Below, piece by piece: positions 1 through 8,065 of a DNA stretch of 64,000 bases; positions within the stretch are counted from its first letter, which is position 1, and every line of letters begins with the position of its first letter. Source of the stretch: Enterobacter asburiae. GTDB taxonomy: Bacteria > Pseudomonadota > Gammaproteobacteria > Enterobacterales > Enterobacteriaceae. The notes beneath the pieces were generated by a model. That model had not been told where the DNA came from. It searched no databases and saw nothing but the letters and a program-made list of their open reading frames with translations. The stretch is from assembly GCF_021440515.1 (NCBI RefSeq), contig NZ_JAKCMV010000046.1, positions 1 to 64,000 of the forward strand, read 5' to 3'. The position numbers and the translations under genes were made by a program.

Positions 1-19
1 AGCTGGCCCCGTAAAGAGA

Positions 20-1045
20 TTAGCGGCGGTAGTCTCGGAACGGGCCGTCTGCCACCGAGCGGCGCTCGATAAGACGCGGATGAACCTCAATAGACTGAGA
101 CTCTTCGCGCTTGTTCACGATCCTGTCCATCAGCATATTGAAGGCCGTTTCGCCCAGCGAATCTTTCGGCTGGTGGATAGTGGTCAGCGCCGGGGTGAAG
201 AAACGCGCGTTGCGCACGTTGTCATACCCGATCACCGAAATATCCTGCGGCACGCGAAGGCCCAGCTCGTCGGCGGCACACAGCGCGCCCATCGCCATAA
301 TGTCGCCACCGCAGAATACGGCGGTCGGACGGTGCTGCTGGGACACGATTTGCTGCATCGCGCGGTAACCGGATTCCGGCTCAAAGTCGCCCTGCACGAT
401 CCAGTTTTCCGGCACGGCGATCAGCGCTTCTTCCATCGCTTTCATAAAGCCCGCCAGACGACCGGCACCGGTGTTGCGCTCCAGCGGGCCCGGGATCACG
501 CCAATCTCGCGGTGACCGCGTTCAATCAGGTAACGTCCGGCCATGTAGCCGCCTTCGAAGGCGTTATCGATAACCGAGTCGGTGAAGTCTGCGCGCGCTT
601 CGCCCCAGTCCATCACCACCATCGGGATATGACGGTACTCTTCCAGCATCGAAAGCACGGACTCCGGATATTCGGAGCACATCACCAGCAGGCCATCCAC
701 GCGCTTTTGCGCCATCATCGACAGATAGGCGCGCTGCTTTTCAATGCTGTTCCAGGCGTTGCCCAGAATCAGGGTGTAGCCTTTCTGGAAGCAGTTTTTC
801 TCAACCGCTTCGATAATTTCAGCGAAATAGGCCGCTTCGCTGCTGGTCGCCAGCAAACCAATCGACTTGGTGTGGTTTACCTTGAGGCTACGCGCCACCG
901 CACTTGGAGAGTAGTGCAGCTCTTTGATCGCCGCCCAGACGGCGTTGCGCGTTTCTTCAGCAACAAAACGGGTTTTGTTAATTACATGTGATACGGTTGT
1001 AGTGGAAACGTTTGCTCGTTTTGCCACGTCTTTAATTGTTGCCAT
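20..1045 (-). CDS. purR: HTH-type purine repressor PurR
   Basis: LacI-family repressor that binds DNA with hypoxanthine or guanine as corepressor and shuts down purine biosynthesis genes. The 341-residue length equals that of E. coli PurR. The N-terminal helix-turn-helix (residues 2-25, [20 protein letters not shown]) and hinge helix (about 48-56, PSAVARSLK) are intact. A periplasmic-binding-protein-like ligand domain follows from about residue 60 to the end. Two PurR-type operators lie nearby, one inside the start of the gene and one upstream, matching the two-site autoregulation known in E. coli. The gene is transcribed leftward, away from cydH and ydhP. Identification is secure from sequence and context. 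Confidence 0.98.
   Translation of the reverse strand: MATIKDVAKRANVSTTTVSHVINKTRFVAEETRNAVWAAIKELHYSPSAVARSLKVNHTKSIGLLATSSEAAYFAEIIEAVEKNCFQKGYTLILGNAWNSIEKQRAYLSMMAQKRVDGLLVMCSEYPESVLSMLEEYRHIPMVVMDWGEARADFTDSVIDNAFEGGYMAGRYLIERGHREIGVIPGPLERNTGAGRLAGFMKAMEEALIAVPENWIVQGDFEPESGYRAMQQIVSQQHRPTAVFCGGDIMAMGALCAADELGLRVPQDISVIGYDNVRNARFFTPALTTIHQPKDSLGETAFNMLMDRIVNKREESQSIEVHPRLIERRSVADGPFRDYRR
1002..1017. promoter_or_regulatory. Intragenic PurR operator (second site)
   Basis: GTGGAAACGTTTGCTC is centred on the AAACGTTT core of the PurR consensus and lies within the first codons of purR. E. coli purR is autoregulated through two operators, one of them reaching into the coding region, so this is the likely second site. 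The match is imperfect in the left arm. Confidence 0.6.
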
Positions 1046-1089
1046 TAAATGTCACTCCAGACCATATCCTAAGCTCCTGAAAAACGGGA

Positions 1090-1105
1090 AGGTAAACGTT
1101 TGCCT
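1090..1105. promoter_or_regulatory. Upstream PurR operator
   Basis: AGGTAAACGTTTGCCT is an almost perfect 16-base palindrome with the PurR core AAACGTTT. It lies 45 bases upstream of the purR start, so it sits in the leader or promoter region and fits negative autoregulation of purR. Confidence 0.75.
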
Positions 1106-1342
1106 TCTCACACCCTTAACGCGCAATTCTGGATTGCGGCACGCCGGGAAAACGACACGGGACGTCAGGAGGGGATCAATGGCCGGTACGCTAATAAATT
1201 TAGCGTGGAATTTTGTCCTATCTTGATGAAAAGGGGAAGAGTTAAAATGAGGATCGGTTTAAATCCAGGAAGATTTTTGACCTGAACTGTGTAAAAATGA
1301 GCAAGCTCACTTTTCGTGGGGGGATTAAAAGGAGAAAAATTG

Positions 1343-1432
1343 ATGAGTTCCGATCTGAAGTTTTCGCTTGTTACCACCGTTATCGTGCTGGCGTTAATCG
1401 TGGCTGGCGGTTTGACGGCCGCGCTGCACTGA
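1343..1432 (+). CDS. cydH: Small membrane protein CydH (YnhF), cytochrome bd-I accessory subunit
   Basis: A 29-codon gene, too short for usual ORF filters. The translation begins MSSDLKFSLVTTVIVL and ends LTAALH, nearly the same as E. coli YnhF, which has the same length and the same position between purR and ydhP. YnhF/CydH is a single-pass inner-membrane peptide found as a subunit of cytochrome bd-I quinol oxidase, where it blocks an oxygen entry channel. Residues 8-28 form one hydrophobic helix. The SD GGAG at 1331-1334 has ideal spacing to the ATG. The oxidase genes themselves are not in this window. Confidence 0.93.
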   Translation: MSSDLKFSLVTTVIVLALIVAGGLTAALH

Positions 1433-1442
1433 TTTACAAGGG

Positions 1443-1458
1443 GGGAGAGCCTTCTCCC
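1443..1458 (+). terminator. Possible short terminator hairpin after cydH
   Basis: GGGAGA and TCTCCC form a 6-bp stem around a 4-base loop just after the cydH stop. The following bases are pyrimidine-rich but lack a clean T-run, so termination efficiency is doubtful. Confidence 0.35.
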
Positions 1459-1599
1459 TCCTCATTCCCTTCCTGGATTGTTACTTCTTCAGCAAAAATC
1501 TTTTGCTAAATTGTTAACTTCTCATTTTTTGTGATTGGTGTCATGCTTTCGGCTTCTTTGTCCTGTGTCGCGTAATGACACGGCAACCGGAGTTGACCC

Positions 1600-2766
1600 A
1601 TGAAAATCAATTTTCCCCTGCTGGCCCTGGCGATTGGCGCTTTCGGGATTGGCACCACTGAATTCTCCCCGATGGGATTACTGCCCGTTATCGCCCGGGG
1701 CGTGGATGTCTCGATCCCGGCCGCCGGGATGCTGATCAGCGCCTACGCCATCGGCGTGATGATCGGCGCGCCGTTAATGACGCTGCTGCTCTCTCACCGT
1801 GCGCGACGCAATGCGCTGATTTTCCTGATGGCTATCTTCACGCTGGGCAACGTGCTCTCCGCCATTTCGCCGGATTACACCACGCTGATGCTGTCGCGTA
1901 TTCTGACGAGCCTTAACCACGGGGCCTTCTTTGGCCTGGGTTCAGTGGTGGCCGCAAGCGTGGTGCCGAAGCACAAGCAGGCAAGCGCCGTGGCAACCAT
2001 GTTTATGGGGCTGACGATCGCCAATATCGGCGGCGTGCCCGCTGCGACCTGGTTAGGCGAAGCCATTGGCTGGCGTATGTCCTTCCTCGCCACGGCGGGG
2101 CTTGGCGTGGTGGCGATGGCGGCGCTGTTCTTCTCGCTGCCGAAGGGCAGCGCAGGGGAGCGTCCTGACGTGCGTAAAGAGCTGTCGGTGCTGCTGCGCC
2201 CACAGGTATTGTCTGCGCTGCTGACTACCGTGCTGGGCGCGGGGGCGATGTTTACGCTCTATACCTATATTTCTCCGGTCCTGCACGACATCACCCACGC
2301 CACGCCGCTATTTGTGACCGCAATGCTGGTGCTGATTGGCGTCGGCTTCTCGGTGGGCAATTTCCTCGGCGGCAAGTTTGCGGATCGCTCGGTCAGCGGC
2401 ACGCTGAAGGGTTTTTTAACCCTGCTGATTGTCATTATGGTGGCGATCCCGTGGCTGGCGCGCAATGAAATTGGCGCGGCGGTGGCGATGGTTATCTGGG
2501 GTGCGGCGACCTTTGCCGTTGTGCCGCCGTTGCAGATGCGGGTGATGCGCGTGGCGCACGAGGCGCCGGGGCTGTCATCATCGGTGAATATCGGGGCGTT
2601 CAACCTCGGCAATGCGCTGGGTGCGGCAGCCGGCGGTGCGGTGATTTCGGGCGGGCTGGGATACAGCTTTGTGCCGGTGATGGGCGCAATTATCGCAGCG
2701 CTGGGATTGCTGCTGGTGTTGATGTCCGGTCGCAAACAGCCGGAAGCCGCCTGCGCGGCAGAATAA
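1600..2766 (+). CDS. ydhP: MFS transporter YdhP (putative arabinose/drug efflux type)
   Basis: A 388-residue major facilitator protein with about 12 hydrophobic segments, the usual layout of the DHA1 drug-efflux and sugar-exporter group. The start MKINFPLLALAIGAFGIGTTEF contains the GxxxxGTTEF element typical of the AraJ/YdhP branch. A conserved MFS loop follows helix 2 (around residue 60, LLSHRARR). Substrate is unknown. The start is supported by a GGAG SD seven bases upstream. Position between cydH and sodB is conserved with E. coli. A strong convergent terminator with sodB follows. Confidence 0.93.
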   Translation: MKINFPLLALAIGAFGIGTTEFSPMGLLPVIARGVDVSIPAAGMLISAYAIGVMIGAPLMTLLLSHRARRNALIFLMAIFTLGNVLSAISPDYTTLMLSRILTSLNHGAFFGLGSVVAASVVPKHKQASAVATMFMGLTIANIGGVPAATWLGEAIGWRMSFLATAGLGVVAMAALFFSLPKGSAGERPDVRKELSVLLRPQVLSALLTTVLGAGAMFTLYTYISPVLHDITHATPLFVTAMLVLIGVGFSVGNFLGGKFADRSVSGTLKGFLTLLIVIMVAIPWLARNEIGAAVAMVIWGAATFAVVPPLQMRVMRVAHEAPGLSSSVNIGAFNLGNALGAAAGGAVISGGLGYSFVPVMGAIIAALGLLLVLMSGRKQPEAACAAE

Positions 2767-2769
2767 AAA

Positions 2770-2795
2770 ACGCAGAAGGGCGAACCCTTCTGCGT
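2770..2795. terminator. Bidirectional terminator between ydhP and sodB
   Basis: An 11-bp perfect stem (ACGCAGAAGGG with CCCTTCTGCGT) closed by a CGAA loop. A-rich bases precede it and GTCTTTT follows, so it can serve both convergent genes. Confidence 0.9.
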
Positions 2796-2800
2796 GTCTT

Positions 2801-3382
2801 TTACGCTGCGAAGTTCTTCGCAACAAATTCCCAGTTAACCAGCGCCCAGAAATGCTCCAGGTAGTTCGGGCGCGCGTTACGGTAATCAATGTAGTAGGCG
2901 TGTTCCCACACATCGACGGTCATCAGCGGGGTTGCGCTGGTGGTCAGCGGTGTACCTGCATTAGACGTTGACACGATAGCCAGTTTGCCATCCGCCTCTT
3001 TGACCAGCCAGGTCCAGCCGGAGCCGAAGTTTTTGATCGCGGCGTCGGTGAATTTCGCTTTGAAATCCGCAAAGCTGCCGAACGCGGCGTTGATGGCCGC
3101 AGCCAGTTCGCCGGTCGGTTCTCCGCCCGCGTTTGGTGCCAGGCAGTGCCAGTAGAAGGTGTGGTTCCAGACCTGAGCGGCGTTGTTGAATACGCCACCG
3201 TCAGCGCTACGCACGATCTCTTCCAGCGTTTTGCCTTCAAAGTCGGTGCCTTTAATCAGGTTGTTGAGGTTAGTGACGTAGGTCTGGTGGTGTTTGCCGT
3301 AGTGATATTCCAGGGTTTCCACAGAAATATGTGGGACCAGGGCGTCTTTTGCATACGGTAATGCAGGTAATTCGAACGACAT
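2801..3382 (-). CDS. sodB: Superoxide dismutase [Fe]
   Basis: Cytoplasmic iron superoxide dismutase of 193 residues, the family length. Iron ligands are visible as His27 (EYHYGKHH), His74 (VWNHTFYW), Asp157 and His161 (DVWEHAYY), counting the initiator Met. The open frame extends upstream, but the ATG at 3382 has a GGAGAG ribosome site and gives the canonical N-terminus [10 protein letters not shown]. In E. coli the sodB leader is a target of the RyhB small RNA and is activated by Fur through this route. The leader here is AU-rich, which is compatible, but the pairing was not tested. It is convergent with ydhP. Confidence 0.97.
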   Translation of the reverse strand: MSFELPALPYAKDALVPHISVETLEYHYGKHHQTYVTNLNNLIKGTDFEGKTLEEIVRSADGGVFNNAAQVWNHTFYWHCLAPNAGGEPTGELAAAINAAFGSFADFKAKFTDAAIKNFGSGWTWLVKEADGKLAIVSTSNAGTPLTTSATPLMTVDVWEHAYYIDYRNARPNYLEHFWALVNWEFVAKNFAA

Positions 3383-3502
3383 TGCATCTCTCCTTATTGT
3401 TTTTAATGTTGCCAATAACCATACAGACAACAGGGATAGAGTAGCAAATTGAAAGGGTATGCAAAAGAGGAACTTACCCCGCCGCAGTGCGGCAGGGCAG
3501 GG

Positions 3503-4270
3503 TTAGCGGATGGTCTGCGGGGTCATGACGCGGCGGGCGCCAACGTAATGACGAACCCAGTAATCTTCACTAAGAGAGGTAATCTGAATGTCCTGGCCGC
3601 TGCGCGGGGACTGGATGAATTTCCCGTTGCCGACATAAACGCCAACGTGGTCAGCCGTACCGCGCCCCTGGGTGCGGAAGAAGACCAGGTCGCCGTTTTC
3701 CAGCTCGCCGCGATTAACCGGGGAGGCGTCGCGCAGGTGGTACATTTCGTTCGCGGTGCGAGGAATACGGAATTTCACTAAATCTTTATAGGCGTAATAG
3801 ACCAGGCCGCTGCAATCGAATCCGGTACGCGGCGATGTGCCGCCCCAGCGGTAAGGTTTGCCGATCTGGCCCATCAGCTTATTCAGTGCCGTTTTCTGCG
3901 CCTTCTGTACGCGCACCTTATGCACTTCAGCGATTTTCATCCCTTTCACGCACTTGGTTTTACGCCCTTTACGGACGGTACATTTTTCGCTGACGAGGTT
4001 TGCGGCCGTTTTTTGAACTTTACGCGTGCTGGAAGGGGTGATGCGGGCGACTTTGGCTTTGCTGGAGGTCGTACGTTTGGTAGTTGCTGTGGTTTTTTTC
4101 TTTTCGGTTTTGCTGGTGGTTTTTTTCTTACGTTCTGTGCTTTTCGCCAGATGCGTTTTTTGCACGGCAGAATGCCGCACCTGCTGTGATGCGTTAGCCG
4201 CTGGCGTGAATGCGAGTGATGTAAACAATAAAGCACAGAGCGTGATCGAGATTTTAGTTATCCGCGCCAC
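3503..4270 (-). CDS. mepH: Murein DD-endopeptidase MepH (NlpC/P60 family)
   Basis: Secreted peptidoglycan hydrolase, the orthologue of E. coli MepH (YdhO), which cleaves meso-DAP to D-Ala crosslinks to allow wall expansion. It has a signal peptide (residues 1-27, ending near ANAS), then a Lys/Thr/Ser-rich linker (about 35-90) probably disordered, then a C-terminal NlpC/P60 domain from about 130. The catalytic Cys sits in FDCSGL and the His in DHVGVYVG. At 255 residues it is slightly shorter than the E. coli protein, with the difference in the low-complexity linker. It is divergent from grxD, as in E. coli. Confidence 0.95.
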   Translation of the reverse strand: MARITKISITLCALLFTSLAFTPAANASQQVRHSAVQKTHLAKSTERKKKTTSKTEKKKTTATTKRTTSSKAKVARITPSSTRKVQKTAANLVSEKCTVRKGRKTKCVKGMKIAEVHKVRVQKAQKTALNKLMGQIGKPYRWGGTSPRTGFDCSGLVYYAYKDLVKFRIPRTANEMYHLRDASPVNRGELENGDLVFFRTQGRGTADHVGVYVGNGKFIQSPRSGQDIQITSLSEDYWVRHYVGARRVMTPQTIR

Positions 4271-4608
4271 TGGCCAATCCTCTGGTAATTGCAGGTTATC
4301 AATACTACCTGCGAATGATTTTCAAAACCCGTCGATTCTAATCTATAAAAAGCCCGGAAGTTAATAGCATTTTTCAATCTAAAATTATGTTTCGTTAGCG
4401 AGTGCAAAAAAATTGATCGATTTGACACACTGTTGCTCGCTCCTTGAGCAAAACCTTATGCGCAGCAGGGTTAAACTATATATTGAATGCATCTTTTGCG
4501 GCTAATGGTTAAAATAGCTATACGTGACAAAAATGTTATTTTCCGATGTTGGTCTGAACCGCTACAATGTCAGACGTATGCCGTAACGGAAGTATAAGGA
4601 AGCAAAAC
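4271..4608. other. Divergent promoter region between mepH and grxD
   Basis: A 338-base AT-rich region with no convincing gene. It holds TTGACA at 4422-4427 and a TATATT-like element near 4478, both on the plus strand and probably part of grxD promoters, but no clean -35/-10 pair could be fixed. A weak inverted repeat (TTGCTC and GAGCAA) lies at about 4432-4451. Confidence 0.5.
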
Positions 4609-4956
4609 ATGAGCACCACTATTGAAAAAATCCAGCACCAGATCGCTGAAAACCCGATTCTCCTGTACATGAAAGGTTCTCCGAAGCTGCCAAGCTGCGG
4701 CTTCTCCGCGCAAGCGGTACAGGCGCTGTCTGCCTGCGGTGAGCGTTTTGCTTACGTCGATATCCTGCAAAACCCGGACATTCGCGCTGAGCTGCCTAAA
4801 TACGCAAACTGGCCGACCTTCCCGCAGCTGTGGGTTGACGGTGAGCTGGTTGGCGGTTGCGATATTCTGATCGAAATGTATCAGCGTGGCGAATTGCAGC
4901 AGCTGATCAAAGAGACCGCAGCCAAGTACAAAACAGAAGAGCCAGGCGCAGAATAA
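4609..4956 (+). CDS. grxD: Monothiol glutaredoxin 4
   Basis: GrxD carries [2Fe-2S] clusters, often with BolA-type partners, and works in iron-sulfur cluster trafficking. The CGFS active site is present (PSCGFSAQAV), as are the glutathione-binding TFPQLW and GGCDI motifs. Taking the ATG at 4609 with an AAGGAAG ribosome site gives 115 residues, the E. coli length; the longer in-frame extension has no support. A strong terminator follows immediately. Position next to mepH and rnt matches E. coli. Confidence 0.97.
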   Translation: MSTTIEKIQHQIAENPILLYMKGSPKLPSCGFSAQAVQALSACGERFAYVDILQNPDIRAELPKYANWPTFPQLWVDGELVGGCDILIEMYQRGELQQLIKETAAKYKTEEPGAE

Positions 4957-4980
4957 GTTCTCTTCCGCGCAGATAAAAAA

Positions 4981-5006
4981 AGCGACCCGTTGAGGTCGCT
5001 TTTTTA
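4981..5006. terminator. Rho-independent terminator between grxD and rnt
   Basis: A 7-bp stem AGCGACC/GGTCGCT with a 6-base loop. It is preceded by A's and followed by six T's, so it should act in both directions for the convergent genes. Confidence 0.92.
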
Positions 5007-5023
5007 TTGCCTGCAAAACCGGC

Positions 5024-5683
5024 TCAGGGCTGAGGGTCGGCCTCGTCATTGACGGGCAGCGGCCAGCCGCCCAGGCGTTTCCAGCGGTTGACGATTTCAC
5101 AGAACAGCTCTGCCGTACGCTCGGTATCGTACAGCGCCGAGTGCGCCTGCGTGCCGTCAAATTCGATACCCGCCGTGATACAGGCTTTAGACAACACCGT
5201 CTGTCCCAGCGCCAGGCCGCTCAGCGCAGCGGTGTCGAAGGTGACAAACGGGTGGAAAGGGTTGCGTTTGAGCGATGCGCGCTCGGCTGCCGCCATCATA
5301 AAGCTGTGATCGAAGGTTGCGTTATGCGCCACCATGATCGCGCGGCTACAGTCGCTCTCTTTCATCCCTTTGCGCACCATTTTGAAGATGGCGTGCAGGG
5401 CGTCATATTCGCTGACGGCACCGCGCAGAGGGTTGTGAGGGTCAATACCGTTAAAGGCCAGCGCTTCAGGCTGAAGGTTGGCGCCTTCGAATGGCTCAAC
5501 GTGAAAATGCATCGTGGTGTCCGGTGAAATCCAGCCCTGTTCATCCATCTTCAGCGTGATAGCGGCAATTTCAAGCAACGCATCGGTTTTAGCGTTAAAT
5601 CCGGCTGTTTCAACATCGATCACAACGGGATAAAAACCACGAAAACGGTCGCACAGACCGGTAAGTTGAGCGTTATCGGACAT
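5024..5683 (-). CDS. rnt: Ribonuclease T
   Basis: DEDD-family 3'-5' exoribonuclease that trims the 3' ends of tRNAs, 5S and 23S rRNA and also processes DNA 3' overhangs. The exonuclease motifs are visible: Exo I ([11 protein letters not shown]), Exo II ([10 protein letters not shown]) and Exo III with its His/Asp ([15 protein letters not shown]). The length of 219 residues fits the family, which works as a homodimer. In E. coli rnt lies beside gloA, as here. It could be cotranscribed with gloA, 94 bases upstream. Confidence 0.97.
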   Translation of the reverse strand: MSDNAQLTGLCDRFRGFYPVVIDVETAGFNAKTDALLEIAAITLKMDEQGWISPDTTMHFHVEPFEGANLQPEALAFNGIDPHNPLRGAVSEYDALHAIFKMVRKGMKESDCSRAIMVAHNATFDHSFMMAAAERASLKRNPFHPFVTFDTAALSGLALGQTVLSKACITAGIEFDGTQAHSALYDTERTAELFCEIVNRWKRLGGWPLPVNDEADPQP

Positions 5684-5777
5684 CTGGGTCTCTTACATGG
5701 GAAAAAAGCAGTGCGCATTATGGCAAATTTTAAGAGGGGATGCAGTAAAACTACGGGCGCATAATGCGCCCTGAGGA

Positions 5778-6185
5778 TCAGTTGCCCAGACCGCGACCCG
5801 CGTCTTTGGCTTCGATCAGTTCGATCTTGTAACCGTCCGGATCTTCTACGAAAGCGATAACCGTGGTGCCGCCTTTTACCGGGCCTGCTTCACGGGTCAC
5901 GTTACCGCCGTTGCTGCGAATGCGTTCGCAGGCTTCTGCCGCGTTGTCGACTTCCAGCGCGATGTGACCATAAGCGGTGCCCAGCTCATAGCTGTCGACG
6001 CCCCAGTTATAGGTCAGCTCAATAACGGCCTCTTCAGATTCCTCACCGTAACCAACAAACGCCAGCGAGTATTTGTATTCCGGGTTTTCGCTGGTGCGCA
6101 GCAGCTTCATGCCCAGTACGTTAGTGTAGAAATTGATAGAACGTTGCAGGTCGCCAACACGCAGCATGGTGTGAAGTAAGCGCAT
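5778..6185 (-). CDS. gloA: Lactoylglutathione lyase (glyoxalase I)
   Basis: Ni-dependent glyoxalase I converts the methylglyoxal-glutathione hemithioacetal to S-lactoylglutathione. The ATG at 6185 gives the canonical start [13 protein letters not shown] and 135 residues. Metal ligands of the vicinal-oxygen-chelate fold are recognisable: His5 (LLHTM), Glu56 (VIELTYN), His74 (YGHIALEV) and Glu122 (KIELIEA). It lies 100 bases downstream of nemA in the same direction. In E. coli nemRA-gloA form a NemR-controlled electrophile-defence unit, and the arrangement here supports the same role. Confidence 0.97.
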   Translation of the reverse strand: MRLLHTMLRVGDLQRSINFYTNVLGMKLLRTSENPEYKYSLAFVGYGEESEEAVIELTYNWGVDSYELGTAYGHIALEVDNAAEACERIRSNGGNVTREAGPVKGGTTVIAFVEDPDGYKIELIEAKDAGRGLGN

Positions 6186-6285
6186 AATGTCCTCATTAAA
6201 CAATGGAATGGATTATCTTTTTGATCAGAAACGATGTTTTAGTATAGCGGCGAATTATCGCCGCTATCAATGCAAAACGGGGGAA

Positions 6286-7383
6286 TTACAGGGAAGGGTA
6301 GTCGGTGTAACCTTCAGCACCACCGCCGTAGAAGCTTTCCGGACGCTGTGGGTTCAGCGCGGCTTTTTTCTGCAAACGGGCCACCAGATCCGGGTTGGCG
6401 ATGAAGTCACGGCCAAACGCCACGGCATCAATCAGCCCTTTATTGATCAGATCTTCCGCTTTTTCCGGGGTGTACGCGCCCGCACCGATAATCACGCCGT
6501 GGAAGCGATCGCGCACCTTCTGACGGAATGCTTCGGTATAAGGCTGACCGCCCGCCCAGTCCGGCTCGGACATATGCAGGTAGGCAATACCGCGTTTTGC
6601 TAGCTCTTCAATCAGGTACAGCGCATCGGCTTCTTCGTTCGGGCCGTTGTCGACGTTCTGGAAAGAGCCAATCGGGGATACGCGAATACCGATACGGTCG
6701 GCGCTCCACTCTTTACATACCGCATCCACCACTTCCAGCACCAGACGCGCGCGGTTTTCGACGCTGCCGCCGTACTGGTCGGTACGATGGTTAGAAGACG
6801 GAGAGAGGAACTGGTGCAGCAGGTAGCCGTGGGCGGAGTGCAGCTCGACCAGGTCGAAACCGGCTTCACGGGCGTTGGCGACAGCCTGACGGAAATCGTT
6901 CACGATGCCCGGGATCTCGTCGAGTTCCAGCGCACGCGGCATGGAGGTATCGACGCGGATCGCGTTGCCGTTTTCATCACGCAGCGAGGTGCGGGTGTTG
7001 GCGCTCAGGGCAGAGGCGGATACCGGCGCCTGGCCGCCAGGCTGGATGCTGCTGTGTGAAATACGGCCTGTGTGCCACAGCTGCACCGCGATACGGCCAT
7101 CTTCAGCGTGAACGCCCGCGGTAATTTTTTTCCACGCGGCGATCTGCTCCGGGCTGTGCAGGCCAGGCGCGCCCGCGTAGCCTTTGGCCTGGGCGGAGAT
7201 TTGGGTTGCTTCAGAGATGATAAGACCAGAGCTTGCACGCTGGCGATAGTATTCACCCATCAGAGGCGTAGGGATATCGCCCGGTTCGATGCTGCGCAGG
7301 CGCGTCAGTGGGGCCATGAATACGCGGTTTGGCGCGGTAACGGCACCGACTTTCAGTGGGGTAAATAATTTTTCAGCGGACAT
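6286..7383 (-). CDS. nemA: N-ethylmaleimide reductase / nitrate ester (PETN) reductase, old yellow enzyme family
   Basis: FMN-dependent NADPH oxidoreductase of 365 residues that reduces activated alkenes, N-ethylmaleimide, nitrate esters and nitroaromatics. Flavin and substrate residues of the family are visible: Thr27, Trp103 in QLWHTGR, and the His-x-x-His-x-Tyr set (His182, His185, Tyr187 in [12 protein letters not shown], counting Met1). As remembered, the sequence is very close to PETN reductase of Enterobacter cloacae, which supports the genus assignment. It is preceded by its regulator nemR with a 51-base gap and followed by gloA, forming a likely operon induced by electrophiles and hypochlorous acid. 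Confidence 0.96.
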   Translation of the reverse strand: MSAEKLFTPLKVGAVTAPNRVFMAPLTRLRSIEPGDIPTPLMGEYYRQRASSGLIISEATQISAQAKGYAGAPGLHSPEQIAAWKKITAGVHAEDGRIAVQLWHTGRISHSSIQPGGQAPVSASALSANTRTSLRDENGNAIRVDTSMPRALELDEIPGIVNDFRQAVANAREAGFDLVELHSAHGYLLHQFLSPSSNHRTDQYGGSVENRARLVLEVVDAVCKEWSADRIGIRVSPIGSFQNVDNGPNEEADALYLIEELAKRGIAYLHMSEPDWAGGQPYTEAFRQKVRDRFHGVIIGAGAYTPEKAEDLINKGLIDAVAFGRDFIANPDLVARLQKKAALNPQRPESFYGGGAEGYTDYPSL

Positions 7384-7434
7384 AGATACTCCTGAGTAGA
7401 CCAGTCGACTAGTAATAAGATAAATAAAAACGCC

Positions 7435-8034
7435 TTAAACGTCAGGCGTTGTAATACAGCTTTTCACATGTGCCAGCGCGCTTTCCAGCGGCACCGCACT
7501 GCGAGATATTTTGGCTTGCAGGTTTGCCCCTAACCACAGCGCATACAGCACCTGCGCCTGAGTCAGCGGCTCACCGGAGAAGGCCAGCGTTTTTTCACGG
7601 CGGCCGTTCTCGAGCGCTTTTGCCAGCAGCGCGATGACACCCCTGGCGCCTTTATCCATCGCGGCGCGCATATCTTCAGAGAGATCGCACACCTCGGCGG
7701 AGAGTTTTACCGTCAGGCATCCGCTGATAATGCCCTGCTGACAGAACTGGTTCAGCGTTTCCTGATAGTAGTTCAGCACACGATCGCGATAGTTGCCCGC
7801 GCCGCTGTCAAAATGGGTGGCGAGGCGCTGATGGTATCCGGCATAGTGCCGCTCCAGCATCGCAACGCCAAACGCCTCTTTGGAGCGGAAGTAGTGGTAA
7901 AACGACCCCTTCGGCACCTCGGCGGTTTTTAACAGCTCGCTCAGCCCCATACCGGTAAACCCGCGGTGCATACAAAGACGCTCGCCGGTAGCCAGTAAGT
8001 GTTCGCGTGTGTCGTGTTCAGTGTTTCTGCTCAT
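7435..8034 (-). CDS. nemR: TetR-family repressor NemR
   Basis: Redox-sensing repressor of nemRA-gloA; cysteine and lysine chemistry releases it from DNA after exposure to reactive chlorine, quinones or methylglyoxal. The N-terminal helix-turn-helix is at about residues 25-50 (GMGLSELLKTAEVPKGSFYHYF). Cys residues include those of SGCLTV and EVCDLSE, which lie in the sensing region of the E. coli protein. The ATG at 8034 gives 199 residues, equal to E. coli; a start three codons upstream is possible. A perfect NemR-type operator lies just upstream. Confidence 0.95.
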   Translation of the reverse strand: MSRNTEHDTREHLLATGERLCMHRGFTGMGLSELLKTAEVPKGSFYHYFRSKEAFGVAMLERHYAGYHQRLATHFDSGAGNYRDRVLNYYQETLNQFCQQGIISGCLTVKLSAEVCDLSEDMRAAMDKGARGVIALLAKALENGRREKTLAFSGEPLTQAQVLYALWLGANLQAKISRSAVPLESALAHVKSCITTPDV

Positions 8035-8047
8035 GGACCGCACTCTA

Positions 8048-8065
8048 ATAGACCGTTCGGTCTAT
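8048..8065. promoter_or_regulatory. NemR operator
   Basis: ATAGACCGTTCGGTCTAT is an 18-base palindrome containing the published NemR box TAGACC-N4-GGTCTA. It sits 14-31 bases upstream of the nemR start. It also covers the stop codon of the upstream eptA-like gene (8062-8064), so operator and coding sequence overlap. Confidence 0.9.
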
